This document shows, in pieces, positions 1 to 11,589 of a stretch of DNA of 64,000 nt. Location: the NCBI GenBank assembly GCA_002205965.3, contig NADL03000596.1, forward strand, positions 1,860,001 to 1,924,000, in the 5' to 3' direction. The stretch is from Kappaphycus alvarezii (Eukaryota; Rhodophyta; Florideophyceae; Gigartinales; Solieriaceae). The first letter of the stretch is position 1. Every line of letters starts with the position of its first letter. Position numbers and translations under genes: made by a program. Below the pieces are notes generated by a model that was given only the letters and a program-made list of their open reading frames with translations, did no database searches and had not been told where the DNA came from.

Positions 1-18
1 AGTAGTATAAAGCATCTT

Positions 19-2081
19 CTAATTATGACAGAAGTGGACATCGCGTAAGTGATTTTGAAAGCAGTTACGTCCTGTCTCTGAATGGCATATCCAAACCTCT
101 TTGTTCAGTTTCAGGCACTCAGAGCAGAGAAATTTGGACTTCTTGTCAGATTTGCAAATTTTGCATCTGCTTTGAAACGCCGCTTTCGTTGGGGCCCCAT
201 TGGATCCTTTGCGCCTTTTCACTGTGGGCACCAGGTGGATTCCAGTACCGCAGGCCAATGAGGGAACAGAATCCTCTGGAACGTCAATGTCAGATCTGCG
301 GAGGCCAATAGCATCAAATGAATTGTCAATGAGTTGCTCTGCAAGTTTTGCATAAAAATCTTTTTGAGACATGCAATTTCTTGCACCCATCAAACCCTTG
401 TATAGAAGCCATGAGTCAACGATGCAAATTGCAAGCAACGATGTATTAACCCTCAACGACCAATCATTGACTTCGAATTTCTTCTCCAATCCAAGATCAT
501 CTTGTCTGCATCTGTTATGCCTGTCAATCTGGGAGCACGTTTGATAATATGTGCTGACAACCGCTGGAACTGGAATTTCCATTTCCACAAGTAGCGTTTC
601 ATTACCAGCAGACCTCCAACGAGACCTTCTGATAGGCTCTGACGGAAGTGTTGTACCGGAGGTGCTGACAAAGTATCTTCTGTCTCTATCCATCCACAGA
701 ACGGCCATCATAGAAGGGTGGCTTTCCGCCCTCGAACTTACCATACAGATATGATCTCCGCGCCTGAAAATTTCCAGCCCTGACAAAAATGACATAGGAA
801 ACTGCCTTGTCGCATTCTTGACGACACCTGTAAACCTCAGTCCATATTCAAAAAGCGCATTTGCTGTGGCCACGGAAGCAAATGCAGAGTCTGCACAGAC
901 AAGTCGATTCGAATGAAACCAAGGCTCTGTAAGGCGAAGAACAACAGCAGTACCATGAGGGAAGTTTGACTCGTAACGCCGATTACTGCAGTCAGATGCT
1001 GACAAAACAATCTCCAAACTCAATACAATGCCACTGACACCACAGCACGCAGTCTTGATCTCACATCCGTTTTCAGGCTTACGGTCCATGGCGACATAGT
1101 GCGGTAGTCCTTCTGACATCCGATCCCCCCCATTCCGTACCAGCGTGACATGCTTTCATCCACGCAAATTCTCTCCGATGGCGAAAAACTTGACCTCCTA
1201 TGCCGTTTTATGGCCTCCACGAATCCGCTGACCAAAGACCATCTTCTGTCAGTGCTTTCGGTTTCAGTGTAGCGGCTGAATGTAATACATGAAACCAGTG
1301 CTTCGAAACGGTTCCTCGAAATGATTTTTCCAAAAGCCGCCAATGGAATATATTTGGATGTAGACTGTGTACTCCAAAGTTACCTTCTGCTTGTAAACTC
1401 GAATCTGCATAGCAATATGAGAATTCCAAAAAACTTTAGAATTTCACCAGCTTTCGTACGCATGTGCCCACCATTAGCGAGTTTCCGGTTTGTAAGTTCG
1501 GTAATTGTGGAAAGGTGTTCGATAGGAAACATGCAAAGGAAAAAATCATACGGGGTCCTCTCATACTCGGTATGACCTTGTATGTACGTGTTCCCTGCTG
1601 GACAAATTACCTTCCATGGCCGATATGCCGTTGATCCATTCAACGGTAATACTACCTCCTGATTGGTCCAAATTTTTCCATGCACTTCTTTGCATACCCC
1701 TCCTACTCCGGCCATCCCATTGGCTTCTTCTCGAGGTTCTTCAACAGAAGGTTGACGATTCGGTAGCTCGACCTCAGCAGCAGTTGTCTCTATTTCATTG
1801 GACGTTGCGAGGCCACCTTCAGATGCTTCTCCTGGCTTGATGTTGACGAGTTTCAAGCTGACGCGCTTTGTTCTGTCCTGAATGGACCAGTCTGCGGTGA
1901 CCGAAGTCTGACGTCTTCCGGTAGATGTGTCAACTTCGATGCCGACCACGGTTCCGTTGACGCGCTTACTTCTCCAAAGGGAACCGAATAGTCGCTTACA
2001 CTCAGCCGCTGACGTGACAAGGGTTGCGCGAGTGTTGACAAGGTTTCCGGGCTGTTGACGGGGGTCATTTGGATTCGTCAT
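19..2081 (-). pseudogene. piggyBac (PGBD4-like) transposase, broken
   Basis: The minus strand reads as one piggyBac-type DDE transposase. The N-terminal part (2081 to 1380) carries the family's leading segment YERTPYDFFLCMFP. The middle (1379 to ~1130) includes ICVDESMSRWYG. The catalytic core follows with YVAMDRKPENGCEI (first Asp), VCADSAFASV (second Asp) and VDSWLLYKG. The C-terminus is a cysteine-rich finger (CKICKSDKKSKFLCSECLK, with later Cys/His pairs), as in full-length PGBD proteins. Two lesions are seen: an in-frame TAA at 1380-1382, and a frameshift at a run of seven C (1125-1131) where one extra G on the coding strand would restore the frame. No terminal inverted repeats or TTAA duplication were located. 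It would excise and insert DNA at TTAA sites if intact. The family call is firm; whether the frameshift is biological or an assembly slip is open. Confidence 0.85.
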
Positions 2082-2444
2082 TTTTGGTTAAATTTTTCGA
2101 TGTTGACAAACTTGTTGTGTGGTCGAATGAACAGTTGAGGAGTAAACTCCGAAGTTTTGCACGGTTGACTACCTAAGGGTGCGACTAGATATAGTGAAAA
2201 GCTAATGGTGTCATTATGTTAATTTTTTGTATAAAATCTAGTCGTTAGAAATATGGACTCATATGAGTACAATTGTCCTCTGGACACTAGAGAGAGAGAG
2301 AAATGGAGACCTTTAATTTGATTTTTAGTGGGCCTGCTAAACAGACTCAACCCAGCACCGGCTAAACCGATGCCCACGCCAACAGAAGGGAAGGAAGAAA
2401 ATTCCACCACCGACACACCTGCAGGCCAAGGCGGTGGTAGCTTG

Positions 2445-2502
2445 AAAAACTCACTGTGTAAGCGCGATGCTTACACAGGGAGTTTTTACACAGGGAGTTT
2501 TT
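2445..2502. repeat. 19-bp hairpin with duplicated right arm
   Basis: Arms 2445-2463 and 2469-2487 are inverted repeats with one mismatch around a 5-base loop (GCGAT). The last 15 bases of the right arm (ACACAGGGAGTTTTT, 2473-2487) are repeated directly at 2488-2502. It lies in non-coding DNA between the piggyBac relic and the membrane-protein gene. It may be a transposon end or a foldback element; no coding role is seen. Confidence 0.7.
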
Positions 2503-2710
2503 CTTTTGTCTAGGGGATAGAATAAATTGAACCCTGTACTTAAAAATTCAAAAGTGCAATGGACACCTGTTTTACTAATGCCATAACGTATCACAAAGTT
2601 GAACCCAACACATCCGATTTTCGTTTCGTCGTTTCGACTTAAAATTTTCAAGATACTATTTCTAGCACAGTAAAAAAAAATGGTCACCATTCCCCCCTGC
2701 TAACCAATAT

Positions 2711-2773
2711 CACGACATCCCTGAGGGAACAGCTGACCTCATTTTCATGGATTAAAAACACCCCAAATTTCCC
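2711..2773 (-). repeat. Fragment of dispersed repeat (retroelement 3' tail)
   Basis: On the minus strand this reads AAATTTGGGGTGTTTTTAAT, then CCATGAAAA and GGTCAGCTGTTCCCT. The stretch at 54686-54750 on the plus strand is nearly identical. There it borders a retroelement coding remnant, so this is probably an orphan tail of the same family. A weaker match lies at 30551-30620. Confidence 0.65.
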
Positions 2774-4092
2774 CCAGTAAAGTGTACAGTATTCGGAAGA
2801 CGGTCACAGTACAGCATTACTGTATCAGTCAATGAATTGGCAGATCAGCAGAAGACTTCACTGCAGATCAATAGCGAAGCGGGAGACAGGACGGAAGAAA
2901 TGATGATTTGTAGCATTTCAATACGTGAAATGTCGTCGTTGTACGGGGTCGTCGTCGGGGCTCAAGAAGAGCTAAACACAGCGGCAACTGCCGATCACCC
3001 TTGAATGCCATCCCCATGCCTCCGCGAACCGCAGATCTAGAGCAATGCATCCATGCGGCATTGCAGTAAGAGTCTTAGCTCCGGAAGTTTACATCGCTTT
3101 AGTCTCCCACCCAGACTTTGCAGTCGCATCCTTTGCGCAATGGCCAAGGGTTGGATTGCTTTGCCTTCCGACAGCTCAAATCAAAAACCTACGTATTAGA
3201 ACATTGGATAAATACGTGTATGTGCAGTCCGTGAGATCACGCGTCCCAGACGCGTAGTGAATGAGAGACTGCCGCGTGAAATCTTACATCTGCACTCACC
3301 GCGTTCCTTATCCCGACTCTGTTGATGGATACAAGACCCCGCTTATCGCGCGTGATTGCAGGTGCAGCATCATGGTGCCAAGGTTGCCTACCCATGACAA
3401 GCAGGCACTGACGTATCGAGAGGTGGCCAGTTTCCCTCTGGTCGCTGGTAAGCGAATGTCCATCGTAAGAACGACTCAGACGTAGTTGATCAGACAAAGT
3501 GGAGGAAAATCTGGATCAGCATTCACCTCCGCAATTGTAGGTAATAGCAGTAGGAATACCTGATTTGCAAGTGATTGGGGAACTAGTGGTAAAGTCGAGG
3601 CCTGGTGGAGTGGATGAATGCAGGTTCCCTCGTTCATGAGATGGACTGCATTGAGAACGCTTTGTGACTCAGAGTTTCCGCGACCGTCGAGAAAAGCCAG
3701 ACTTTCACCGGCAGGCGAGGAGCTACGGAAAGATGCTTTACGCACCAGGTCGACATGGATTTCAGTGAAGAATCATCCCACATCAATGAAATTAATGAAA
3801 AAAATCGCAGCGTACTTCCATTCTGTATGCATCCCGAGATCATCTTCACTTGGACGTGATTCCGGCGTGAGCCCTCCAGCGCAGCCTGACAACAAGCCCT
3901 TTCCTCTCCTCATCACACTGCTTTCAACCAATAGAGCAGAAATCAACAACTCTGCAGACAGTCAAGGCAGCTCACCTTGAGCTGGACGCGTCAATACCGC
4001 ACCAAGCGCTAAAACCATTCAGTGCTTTTGACATTTCAACGACTTGAGACCTTCCGCGTAAATCCGCACACGCAATTACCAATCGTTTCGTA
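2774..4092. other. Non-coding stretch upstream of membrane-protein gene
   Basis: No recognisable gene. It holds isolated TACAGTA/TACTGTA motifs (about 2785 and 2817). Several short open frames overlap on both strands between 3040 and 3980 and none resembles a known protein. The promoter of the gene starting at 4093 should lie in the last few hundred bases, but no clear TATA box was identified. Confidence 0.5.
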
Positions 4093-5070
4093 ATGGCCCC
4101 ACCACGAGCTTCCTTTATCTCTAACGTTGCAGTGTATATCAAGCCCTCCCAGGTTACATCCCGTAGCGAATTGTCGTTCAAACCATTTTTGTCAATGCCC
4201 CTGCGTCATACGTTATGTTACCAACGTTGCCGATTCCCGCAAATGAGTTCCAGTGTGGACAGTGAATCCCAGACAAACACCTTTGCCGACTCGCAATCTT
4301 CCACAAACGTCCCTGAATCACACCATTCGCCCTCGCCATCGGAGTTGACATCGCTACGGTACATTCTTGGAGCCATGTATCTGGCCTTTGTCAGCTTTAC
4401 CTTTTTACTAGGCCCAGGATCACTGTCTGACCTTGGAGAGATGGGGAAAATTTTCCAAGGCCAACTTGACGATGTCAATGACATCTTCTACGCCATTTTC
4501 AACTTGATGGGTGGTATGGCTATCAACTACGCTTCTTTACTGAACCCGGGCGCTTCGGAGCAAAAGCGGTATTTGCCATTTGAACCATTCGGTGTGGCCA
4601 GTATCTTTTTCGGGTTCCTTGCCTTGGGACCCTACCTTGTCGGACGAAACTACGTCCCAAAAGTAACTGCTGAACAAGTGCAAGAGCGTGGATGGTTTAG
4701 TAGGATACTGGAAAGTCGCTGGTTAGCGATAGCAACCGTGTTGTTCTCAGTGTGGTGTTATTCGTTTGCATTTGGGGTTTTCACGCCGGGAACGCAAGAG
4801 TTTCGTGATATCGTATTTTACGCATCTGGCAAAAATCTGTGGCGATTGATTGTATCGGAACGTGGGGTGAGCTCCACATGCATCGATTTTATTGTGTTGT
4901 CTACTCTCACATGGGGACCTCTGACGGAAGACATGTCTCGACGCGGCTGGTTTGTAAAGGGCAGGGAGCGAGAGTCCATCCTTACAGCAATATCGTTCAT
5001 GTTGCTCCCAGTCTTTGGTCCCGCCTTGTATCTTGCCACACGTCCATCTCTACCAGCTCGCAAGAAGTAG
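4093..5070 (+). CDS. Predicted plastid-targeted six-pass membrane protein, function unknown
   Basis: A single open frame of 325 residues. The first ~50 residues are rich in Ser, Arg and Pro and poor in acids, like an organelle transit peptide. A polar Ser/Thr/Gln linker follows (to ~85), then about six hydrophobic segments near residues 90-110, 130-152, 168-190, 210-235, 262-280 and 295-318. The ending (GPLTEDMSRRGW, then LLPVFGPALYLATRP) follows a pattern I associate with cyanobacterial and plastid membrane proteins of unknown function. I cannot name a family with certainty. The first ATG (4093) is chosen because it includes the transit-like leader; ATG 4243 is an alternative start for a mature form. 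Its 3' end faces the transportin 3' end about 375 bp away. Plastid location is inference. Confidence 0.7.
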   Translation: MAPPRASFISNVAVYIKPSQVTSRSELSFKPFLSMPLRHTLCYQRCRFPQMSSSVDSESQTNTFADSQSSTNVPESHHSPSPSELTSLRYILGAMYLAFVSFTFLLGPGSLSDLGEMGKIFQGQLDDVNDIFYAIFNLMGGMAINYASLLNPGASEQKRYLPFEPFGVASIFFGFLALGPYLVGRNYVPKVTAEQVQERGWFSRILESRWLAIATVLFSVWCYSFAFGVFTPGTQEFRDIVFYASGKNLWRLIVSERGVSSTCIDFIVLSTLTWGPLTEDMSRRGWFVKGRERESILTAISFMLLPVFGPALYLATRPSLPARKK

Positions 5071-5444
5071 GTGTACAGGTATCTTTAGTTGTACAAGCAG
5101 TTTTGACCTCTGGGTGAAGCTTCGACTTAAGAACTAGAAGACTGCCACAAAGCATGTTTAACGAAGAATCCTGTGCAATGCTTTCATTCCTGTAGGAAGG
5201 CTTCTATACTGTACAGCTAAGATAGCCGACTAATTTGATTTGTGCAGCAACCCGAAAGCTGCGAATTGCGCTGCGAAAGATTTCCCTGAGGTTACGGAGC
5301 CGCTGCTCGTTACGAAGGCGAAAGTCCTTTTCTCGACACCACGATTTCACCAACAGATAGCGACATGGCGACCCATGGAGCTATGCGACGTCTTCCCCAT
5401 TACACACGGTCCGCCCTAACTGATCTTTGTAATCATCTCGTAAT
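5071..5444. other. Convergent 3' intergenic region
   Basis: 374 bp between two convergent genes. It should contain both 3' UTRs. One TACTGTACAG motif lies at about 5208. No other feature is seen. Confidence 0.5.
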
Positions 5445-8376
5445 TCACAACCGAAATCGTTCGGCGATTAATTTTTGCAGATGCGCAGGCAAGGACGCTA
5501 GCAGTGCGTGCCATCGATCACCCAGGGAGGTCTTGTAGCTCCCAAGGATACTTGCGAACTCCATTTCTAGATCTGGCTTGCAATGGTACCAACTCGCGAT
5601 CGCATCAACGTAATAATCAAAACGATCCAGGATTGCTGCCGGATTGAGTCGCACCATGCTATTCATTCCGTGGAATGCCTGCTCTTTCTCTACATCATCT
5701 CTGATATTCCGCAGCAAAGCAAACACAGCTTCTGCAAACGACCCCAATTTTGACGACATGGGCTCAGACATAACAAGCCCAAGTCGACCAAGTGTGATCG
5801 CAGAGTTCTCTAGTAAAGTCTTGTTGAGCTGCGGGGTGTTCACTATGTGAACAAGTGGATCCGCTGCTCTCTCAAGCAATAGTCGTTGAATAGTATCTCG
5901 ATCAACAGGAACGCTCCGAGGCAGAAATCCAGCCATCATAATCAATTCACCAAGTGCCCAAGTAGCGTTATTTGAAACCGACATGAAGTCTGGATCAATT
6001 GCTTCAATGGAGTACTTCACATATTCAGGGAGTGCCGGAATCAATGAGGGCATTCGCGCACGGGCAAATTCCCCGAGAAGGGCGAACGCACTTTGTCTCA
6101 CTTCTTGCCGCATGTCCTTCATGGCTACAAATAGCAGTGGTAACAGTGGTTTCGATCCGTTGCCGCTCTTTGCAACGTATGGATCAACGCTTGCTCCGAG
6201 AGTCTCCGCAAGGCCGCACATAAGATCTAAAGAGCTTATCAAGAACTCTACATTCATGGCCTCTTGTTCACCCTTGGATTCTTTCGAGTACACTAAATCC
6301 ATGATATTCGCACACCGCGAAAAGATATTGGCCGCAAACTGCTGGGAGCGAATACCTATTGCCCGAAATACAAGACCGAGACACTCTAGAAGCGGCAACA
6401 TGACAGTATTGGTGTCCGCCAGAACATTCCATTTCGAAATGAGAAGAGGCAGTAGCACATTCATGTGCTCAGGATTGGCAAGTTCACTCCCTACGGCGTC
6501 TGCCAAAGCGCAAATGACGTCGAATAGTACAACGAGGTTACTTTGCTGATACCTGTCAAATGCGACAGTTATAGTTCTCAGTATTGGTGTCAAGTAAGAT
6601 GACAACAGGGCCCCCCCGTCTTCCTCAAATGATGCTAACGCAGAGCATGATGCTTTCTGAACAACCTTATTTCGATCAAGCATACGGTCTAACAGTACAC
6701 TGAGTAACTGTTGCAGAGAAGCGTCGTCGCGCGTTTCGAGCACCCATTTCGAATATCTAGATAACGCCCAACAACTTATGCAGCGCACCATGTAATGGGA
6801 ATCAGAGGCTGAACGCAGCAAAAACGGGAATGTCGATGGCATATGCACATCCATCCCCGATCGACAACCTTCAGCAATTGCTCCGAGCGCTAATACGCCA
6901 CACTCTCTTTGCTCCCAGCGCTCTGAATCTGTCAGCTTTTCTTGTAAATGAGGAAGCACTACTTCTAGTAAATCATCTTTGAAAACACACGACAGGGCAT
7001 CAAGCGCAGCGGCCGAGCTCCGGCGCAAGTTCCATTCTGAGTCCTCACCATCATGGTCAAAGCTGCCATCCCCATTATCACTGTCGTCCTCATCGTCACT
7101 ACCTGCCCCACCACTGAACCCATTAACCTGCTGTTCAGCGCTTCTTCCAATGTCCAAACGATTTCCTTCCCCTTCAAGATGCCCATTCGTCTGAGCCATG
7201 GAAGTAACCATCGGGAGCTGACCTGCTCAAACTTGTTATCCCTCTGCACATCAGCGAGCGGTCCATGTCCGTTGGACGAAGTTTCCCTGAGCCTAGCCTG
7301 ATGGAAACGAACAGGAATGTCCTCGGGCCTGTCCGGGACCATGTCATCCGGACTTGCTCCCGCATCCAGGGCAGCCATGTCCGGGGCGGAGTACACCATA
7401 TTCGTAAGCAACACCGGCACCAACCTCGGCAAGACCGGGCGCAAGGCATCTAGAGACGCCTTATTCTCCACAAATAACGCCCAAAACTCGGTTGCTTCTT
7501 TTCCTACTTCTTCGTCCGCATGCGCCGAGCTCTGCAACATGTACTCAATGACGTTTCTCAAATACGGCATAAGAGCCTGCGGGGCCATACTAAAAAGCAA
7601 GCAGATGGCAGTACAAACATGTTTCCTGACTTGCGGCGAGACATCTTCAGCGACACGGAAAAGAGTTTTGCATACAATGTCGATATGAGGTTGTAACGAT
7701 GGGGGCATCACCAAAATCAAATGATTCAAAATACGCAGTGAACTCACTTTGATAAGCTGCTGCGGATGTGTACATAGGTGAATAACACTAGGTAACAAGA
7801 CGTGCAACGGACGGGGGAATCTTCTGAAAGAGTGTTCGGGGCATCCTCCGCAAGACGAGCGATAACAGTGAGGGCTCCATCCAGGCTAGGTATGCGTGTA
7901 GATTCCATCAACTTTGCCAATGTTGCAACAAGTGCTGAGAGGGAGACGAGGGGGCGATTTTGCGCAACCAGAGCAGACACGCAGGAAGCAACAACCTGAC
8001 GTACGGGCGAGCATTCATCGGAAATGGCGTCAACTAAGGTTGAATACACATAGGCGCGCACGTGCGGATGAAGATTGCGATAAACCATGGAAATGTTGGT
8101 CTTGAGGAGCAAACCCGCGGCTTGTCGTATGGATAGGACTTGAGGGGTTAGCGGATCGAGCTGTAGAACTTGTGCGACGGCGACGGGCTGAGTGAGAATG
8201 TAGACGAGGTAGTTGTTAAAGTCTCGGGCTTGAGCATGGATTTGGAGCTGAGAGAAGAGATGCGTTTGAACGGCTGATTGAGAGGAGGTAGAGTGCGAAA
8301 GAAGGTTGACAAGAACGAAAAGCGTTTGGCGGGTGGGTTCCCAATGCGGGAGAGGGAGAGATGGGTCGGGAGTGCA
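5445..8376 (-). CDS. TNPO1: Transportin-1 / karyopherin beta-2 nuclear import receptor
   Basis: HEAT-repeat importin that carries PY-NLS cargoes through the nuclear pore under RanGTP control. The match runs almost end to end: RDFNNYLVYIL and RQAAGLLLKTN near the N-terminus, VRKHVCTAICLLF, IEYMLQSSAHADEEVG, FHQARL, an acidic loop (GSDDEDDSDNGDGS), EWNLRRSSAAALDALS, LGAIAEGCRSGM, CWALSRYSKWV, NNATWALGEL, LLENSAITLGRLG and LRNIRDDVEKEQAFHGM. Length is close to the ~890 residues of animal transportin. The frame shifts once at a run of five (7813-7817) with the sign of one missing base, and again at 7191-7222, either a 32-nt GT-AG intron or another indel. No clean ATG is found: the frame is open from 8376, below a TGA at 8377-8379, and the start is unresolved. 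Conservation across all segments argues for a working gene with sequence errors. Confidence 0.93.
7191..7222 (-). other. Candidate 32-nt intron in transportin
   Basis: On the minus strand the upstream exon ends in TTTGAGCAG, followed by GTCAGC and ending in ATGGCTCAG. Removing exactly these 32 bases joins the two transportin frames. The site is in the variable acidic loop, so a single-base deletion nearby would explain the frame change equally well. The donor is not a strong consensus. Confidence 0.35.
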
Positions 8377-9228
8377 TCATCGCGGTAATTGGAGAGGAGG
8401 GGTCGGGAGTTGTGGAAAGGGCTAAATGGGGGTGGTGGACATGGTGACGGATGCCATTCCAGACGCTAGGCGTCGCAAAGGGGAGGGTGGGGATGACGGG
8501 ATGATGACTGAGGGGGAACCAAGCAGGAAGAAGAGCGGGCGCGTGAGCGCACTGGTGAGGTTAGTTTTGAGGCGAAGGTTTGGAGGGGTAGGGGGAAAAG
8601 GGAAAGGAGGTTGTCAGAGGTAGTTTCGAATCACAGGTATAAGTGAGACAGACGAGTGAAACGAAAAGTTGGTCACGGTTGCGGAGAGTAAATTGCGATC
8701 GGGAAGGCAGGTGAAGTACGGTGTGTAGAGTTGGTGAAGGTAGTGTGGTTTGAGGGGGCAGGATGAGAAGGAAGGGGTATGGTGGGTGAGAGGAGAGAGG
8801 GGCAAGGGGCAGGACAAATGGAATGTGTGATGTTGGGTGGTGGTCGCGGATTCCGCGAAAGGTGAGGGTGAAAATAGCTTGAAGTAGAGTGGTAATGGAG
8901 AACAGTGCGAAAGGAAAAGGCAAAAGTTGCCACTAAGCGGCAAAGGGGTAAATACGAACGAGATGTCGGTTTCAAAGCAGACTTTCCTGAATGACGACGG
9001 GCATGATTAGACAGCGCTGCTTGCTCTTTACCGCTTTTGACTTTCTTTCAATCCTTCACCCCTCCCCTGCCCCCGCAAAAACAAGAGCAAAAAAAAAAAA
9101 AAAAAAAAGGGAGGGCAGTGACACCCGCTGACGAATGGCGGATACTGGCGTTAAAATACTAATGTTATGGATTTCGTTCTACCTTCAAATTCTCAATTTT
9201 CAAAATTGTCATCCTACGGTTCACTCGA
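8377..9228. other. Purine-rich transportin upstream region with A20 tract
   Basis: The plus strand is strongly G/A-rich from about 8380 to 8960, mirrored as C/T on the minus strand. The Ser/Pro/His-rich frames this creates on the minus strand are low-complexity and unlikely to be genes. An uninterrupted run of 20 A lies at 9089-9108. The region should contain the transportin promoter and 5' UTR. Confidence 0.5.
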
Positions 9229-10735
9229 CTTACAGTACATCGTGCACTTTATTTGCATTACAGCACCGATGACAATCGGTGTCCAGCTTCCACTTTGCCC
9301 CGTCGACCAATAACCAAACGCGACAGACACGTAATACATTGGAGAACTATTCAGACAAATGTGTGACGGGTACAGTTTTGAACGTCAAGTAATGTTAATT
9401 TACGCCTTACTTGAAATCAAAATTTGATGTCAAATTTAATTTGCTGCGGAACAGAGAGGGCAGACTGTCCATAACCAACAAAGTACCGTACAGTGCTCGC
9501 AAGGATCCGAGTAGTACTTTACTGTATCAATTCCCCTTCTGTACAGTACTGTACATGTCAGGGCATTGGTTCAGCCTACGCCGGGTTGAGTCTGTTTACA
9601 CCGGCTGTAAGCCAAGAGAGGTCTATCTTTCGCTTTCAATGTTTCCTGATGGGCTGCAAATTTACAAGGATTTACTGTACAGCGGATCATGTACAGTACG
9701 GTATACTGCACGCAGTGCTCAGGGGGATTTAGTGCACCCGAAAGTTTATTTCGTAATTCTCGCCACGTTTTATAGCAAACCCTTCACAGTTCCCTGCAAG
9801 AGGATGGGGCAGGGTCTTGAAGAAACCGTTCCAAAAATCATCACTCGCTTCTCTGCCGGTGCCAAAGCACGATTGGTGCGGGAAAATCCTCACCTTTCCG
9901 GCGCGGGGCATGTACGAAAAGACTGCACAAGGAGTAGAGAAAGCTTTGTATGACACGTGGAAACCTGCAATGCCTACAAACATACAGTACGTATACTGTA
10001 TAGTGCGCACAACGCACTAGCCCCGTGGATAAAACCGACAACATCTTTCATACATTCAAATAACCCAAAAATTTCTCCTACATACACCAGTGTACTGTAC
10101 AGTACAGTAGTCTACTCTCCTGTACAGTATAGAAGAAAGCAACAGTCGGTATGGGCGAGTTTATCCTGAATTGTGGACTGCACCTTGAAAGAACTTGAGA
10201 AGTCTGCTGGAAATTCCATCGCCCCTGGAAACATGATTACAAAAACAGTTTAGGAAATGACATTAATTTCCAAATAATAAATTATCCAAAAATTTCCCCT
10301 CTATTATAAATTCAATTTTTCGACATTTCCGGAAATTTTGCCCTTGAGTAATCACTCTTCCCGAGTTCATGAATCGGCGTCCAGCGATAGTGTACTGCAC
10401 CCAAGAAACATCCCCCTCAAGAAACACGACCTCAATGAATAATTTTTAATCAAGCGCCCAGGAGGCGAAGGGATCGCAAAGCAGCTTTGAGAAAAAGAGA
10501 CCTTTTTTTCATGGATTCTAGTGGGGATCAGGCAAGAGCCCTGTCTGGAAGGCAGGTGGTGGGGTACGGTCGCTGTTTTCGGAAGCTTTGAATCCGCGCT
10601 TACAATCTGTAAATAGCTCCGAAATTCAAATCAGGTTTTCCGGCCAAAATACTAAAAAACGGCCCCTAAGCAAAATGTCAATGATTAAATACCATACTTA
10701 AAGGCGTAAACAGCAGATGTGCTGTACTGTACATC
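9229..10735. repeat. Palindromic TACTGTA/GTACAGTAC motif cluster
   Basis: At least a dozen copies of TACAGTA or its complement TACTGTA occur, several forming self-complementary blocks: GTACAGTACTGTAC at ~9541-9554, TACTGTACAG at ~9673, GTACAGTAC at ~9692, CAGTACGTATACTG at ~9986, TGTACTGTACAGTACAGTA at ~10093 and GTACAGTATAG at ~10122. The region lies upstream of transportin. It has no credible gene; the longest open frame (9411-9953) simply reads through the repeats. Confidence 0.7.
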
Positions 10736-11109
10736 CCTTCGCGATTGCCGATGCAAGGGCACCGTCCGAATTAGATATGGCTCTCAACATGCCGCCAAGA
10801 GGGAATTATAACAAAACAGACGGCGAACTCATTGTGGCCTTTGCACAAATTTTTCAAGCGACAGTTATGCAGCTTGCGGAAGTGCCGACCATTACCGATT
10901 TTAATGAAAAGTAAATGACGGAAGCAGCATCCTCTGCAAACATACAATCTTACCAGGATATTTACGTACGGGAACAAGAAAAGGAGATCATGCAACTAGT
11001 TACGGCAAATCTAAAATATCAAGTCTCTTTTAGAAGTTGTACACTGTACAATAAATGACCAGACCCGTCTCTGTGCGAGCCATTAAGACCTTCGGCGGTT
11101 GTAACAATG

Positions 11110-11189
11110 TCTCTGTTACACCACTGTGTAATAGAGACTTGTTCGCTGTCACTACTCCAATTCTCTATTACACAGTGGTGTAACAGAGA
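11110..11189. repeat. Perfect 28-bp inverted repeat in LTR U3
   Basis: Arm 11110-11137 (TCTCTGTTACACC then ACTGTGTAATAGAGA) is the exact reverse complement of 11162-11189, separated by 24 bases. The same structure is in the 3' LTR from about 16912, with one A-to-G change in the left arm that still allows G-U pairing in RNA. Confidence 0.9.
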
Positions 11190-11434
11190 AAGTGCATCAC
11201 TCTTGGAAGAATCTAGAAGCTGTATGTAACCGGGTAGCGGTTTTATTGCTGAGTATTTATTTTCTCTACAGTATTCTTATTTGACGTGGAGGCCCACGTC
11301 ATCGTCTTTTTTATGTTCTAGATAGTACTGTTATTTAGTTACAGTTCTACTTTCTAGTTACAGCTCCACTTTCTAGTGTTTATTACTGCGCTGGCACAAC
11401 TCTGAGAGTTGTTTAGAAGAGCTGTCGTACTGTC

Positions 11435-11442
11435 TATAAAAA
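11435..11442 (+). promoter_or_regulatory. LTR TATA box
   Basis: TATAAAAA, followed by a G-run, in the only clear TATA context of the LTR. The same sequence is in the 3' LTR at 17238-17245. Confidence 0.7.
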
Positions 11443-11574
11443 GGGGGCTCATCTTGATTCTCATGGGAATCCAGGTACACTCCATACACCCTTTGCCCCC
11501 AACTTTCTGAAACCCACTACCATCGTCTCTAGTGTTCCTTTAGCAGCACCAGGCTGCCTCCCTCTCTGTTTCAC

Positions 11575-11589
11575 TGGTAGCATCGCTCC
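11575..11589 (+). promoter_or_regulatory. Primer binding site
   Basis: TGGTAGCATCGCTCC begins one base after the 5' LTR. The TGGTAGCA start suits priming by an initiator-Met-like tRNA. The tRNA identity is not established. Confidence 0.55.

Larger units (their letters stand above)
11100..11573 (+). repeat. 5' LTR
   Basis: 474 bp, beginning TGTAACAATG and ending TGTTTCA. It matches 16903-17377 almost base for base. U3 carries a 28-bp inverted repeat, a TGACGTGG/CCACGTCA palindrome at 11282-11301 (a bZIP-type ACGT core) and a TATA box at 11435. Transcription should start about 30 bp after the TATA box. Confidence 0.95.

Noticed and set aside
2774-4092. Several 70-120-residue frames upstream of the membrane-protein gene
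   Set aside because: They overlap each other on opposite strands, lack recognisable domains and show no consistent coding signal.
8561-8975. Three overlapping Ser/Pro/His/Leu-rich frames on the minus strand
   Set aside because: All reflect the same pyrimidine-rich low-complexity sequence upstream of transportin; no domain or conserved start.
9411-9953. Open frame of 180 residues on the plus strand
   Set aside because: It reads straight through the palindromic repeat cluster, has no recognisable domain, and overlaps open frames on the other strand.
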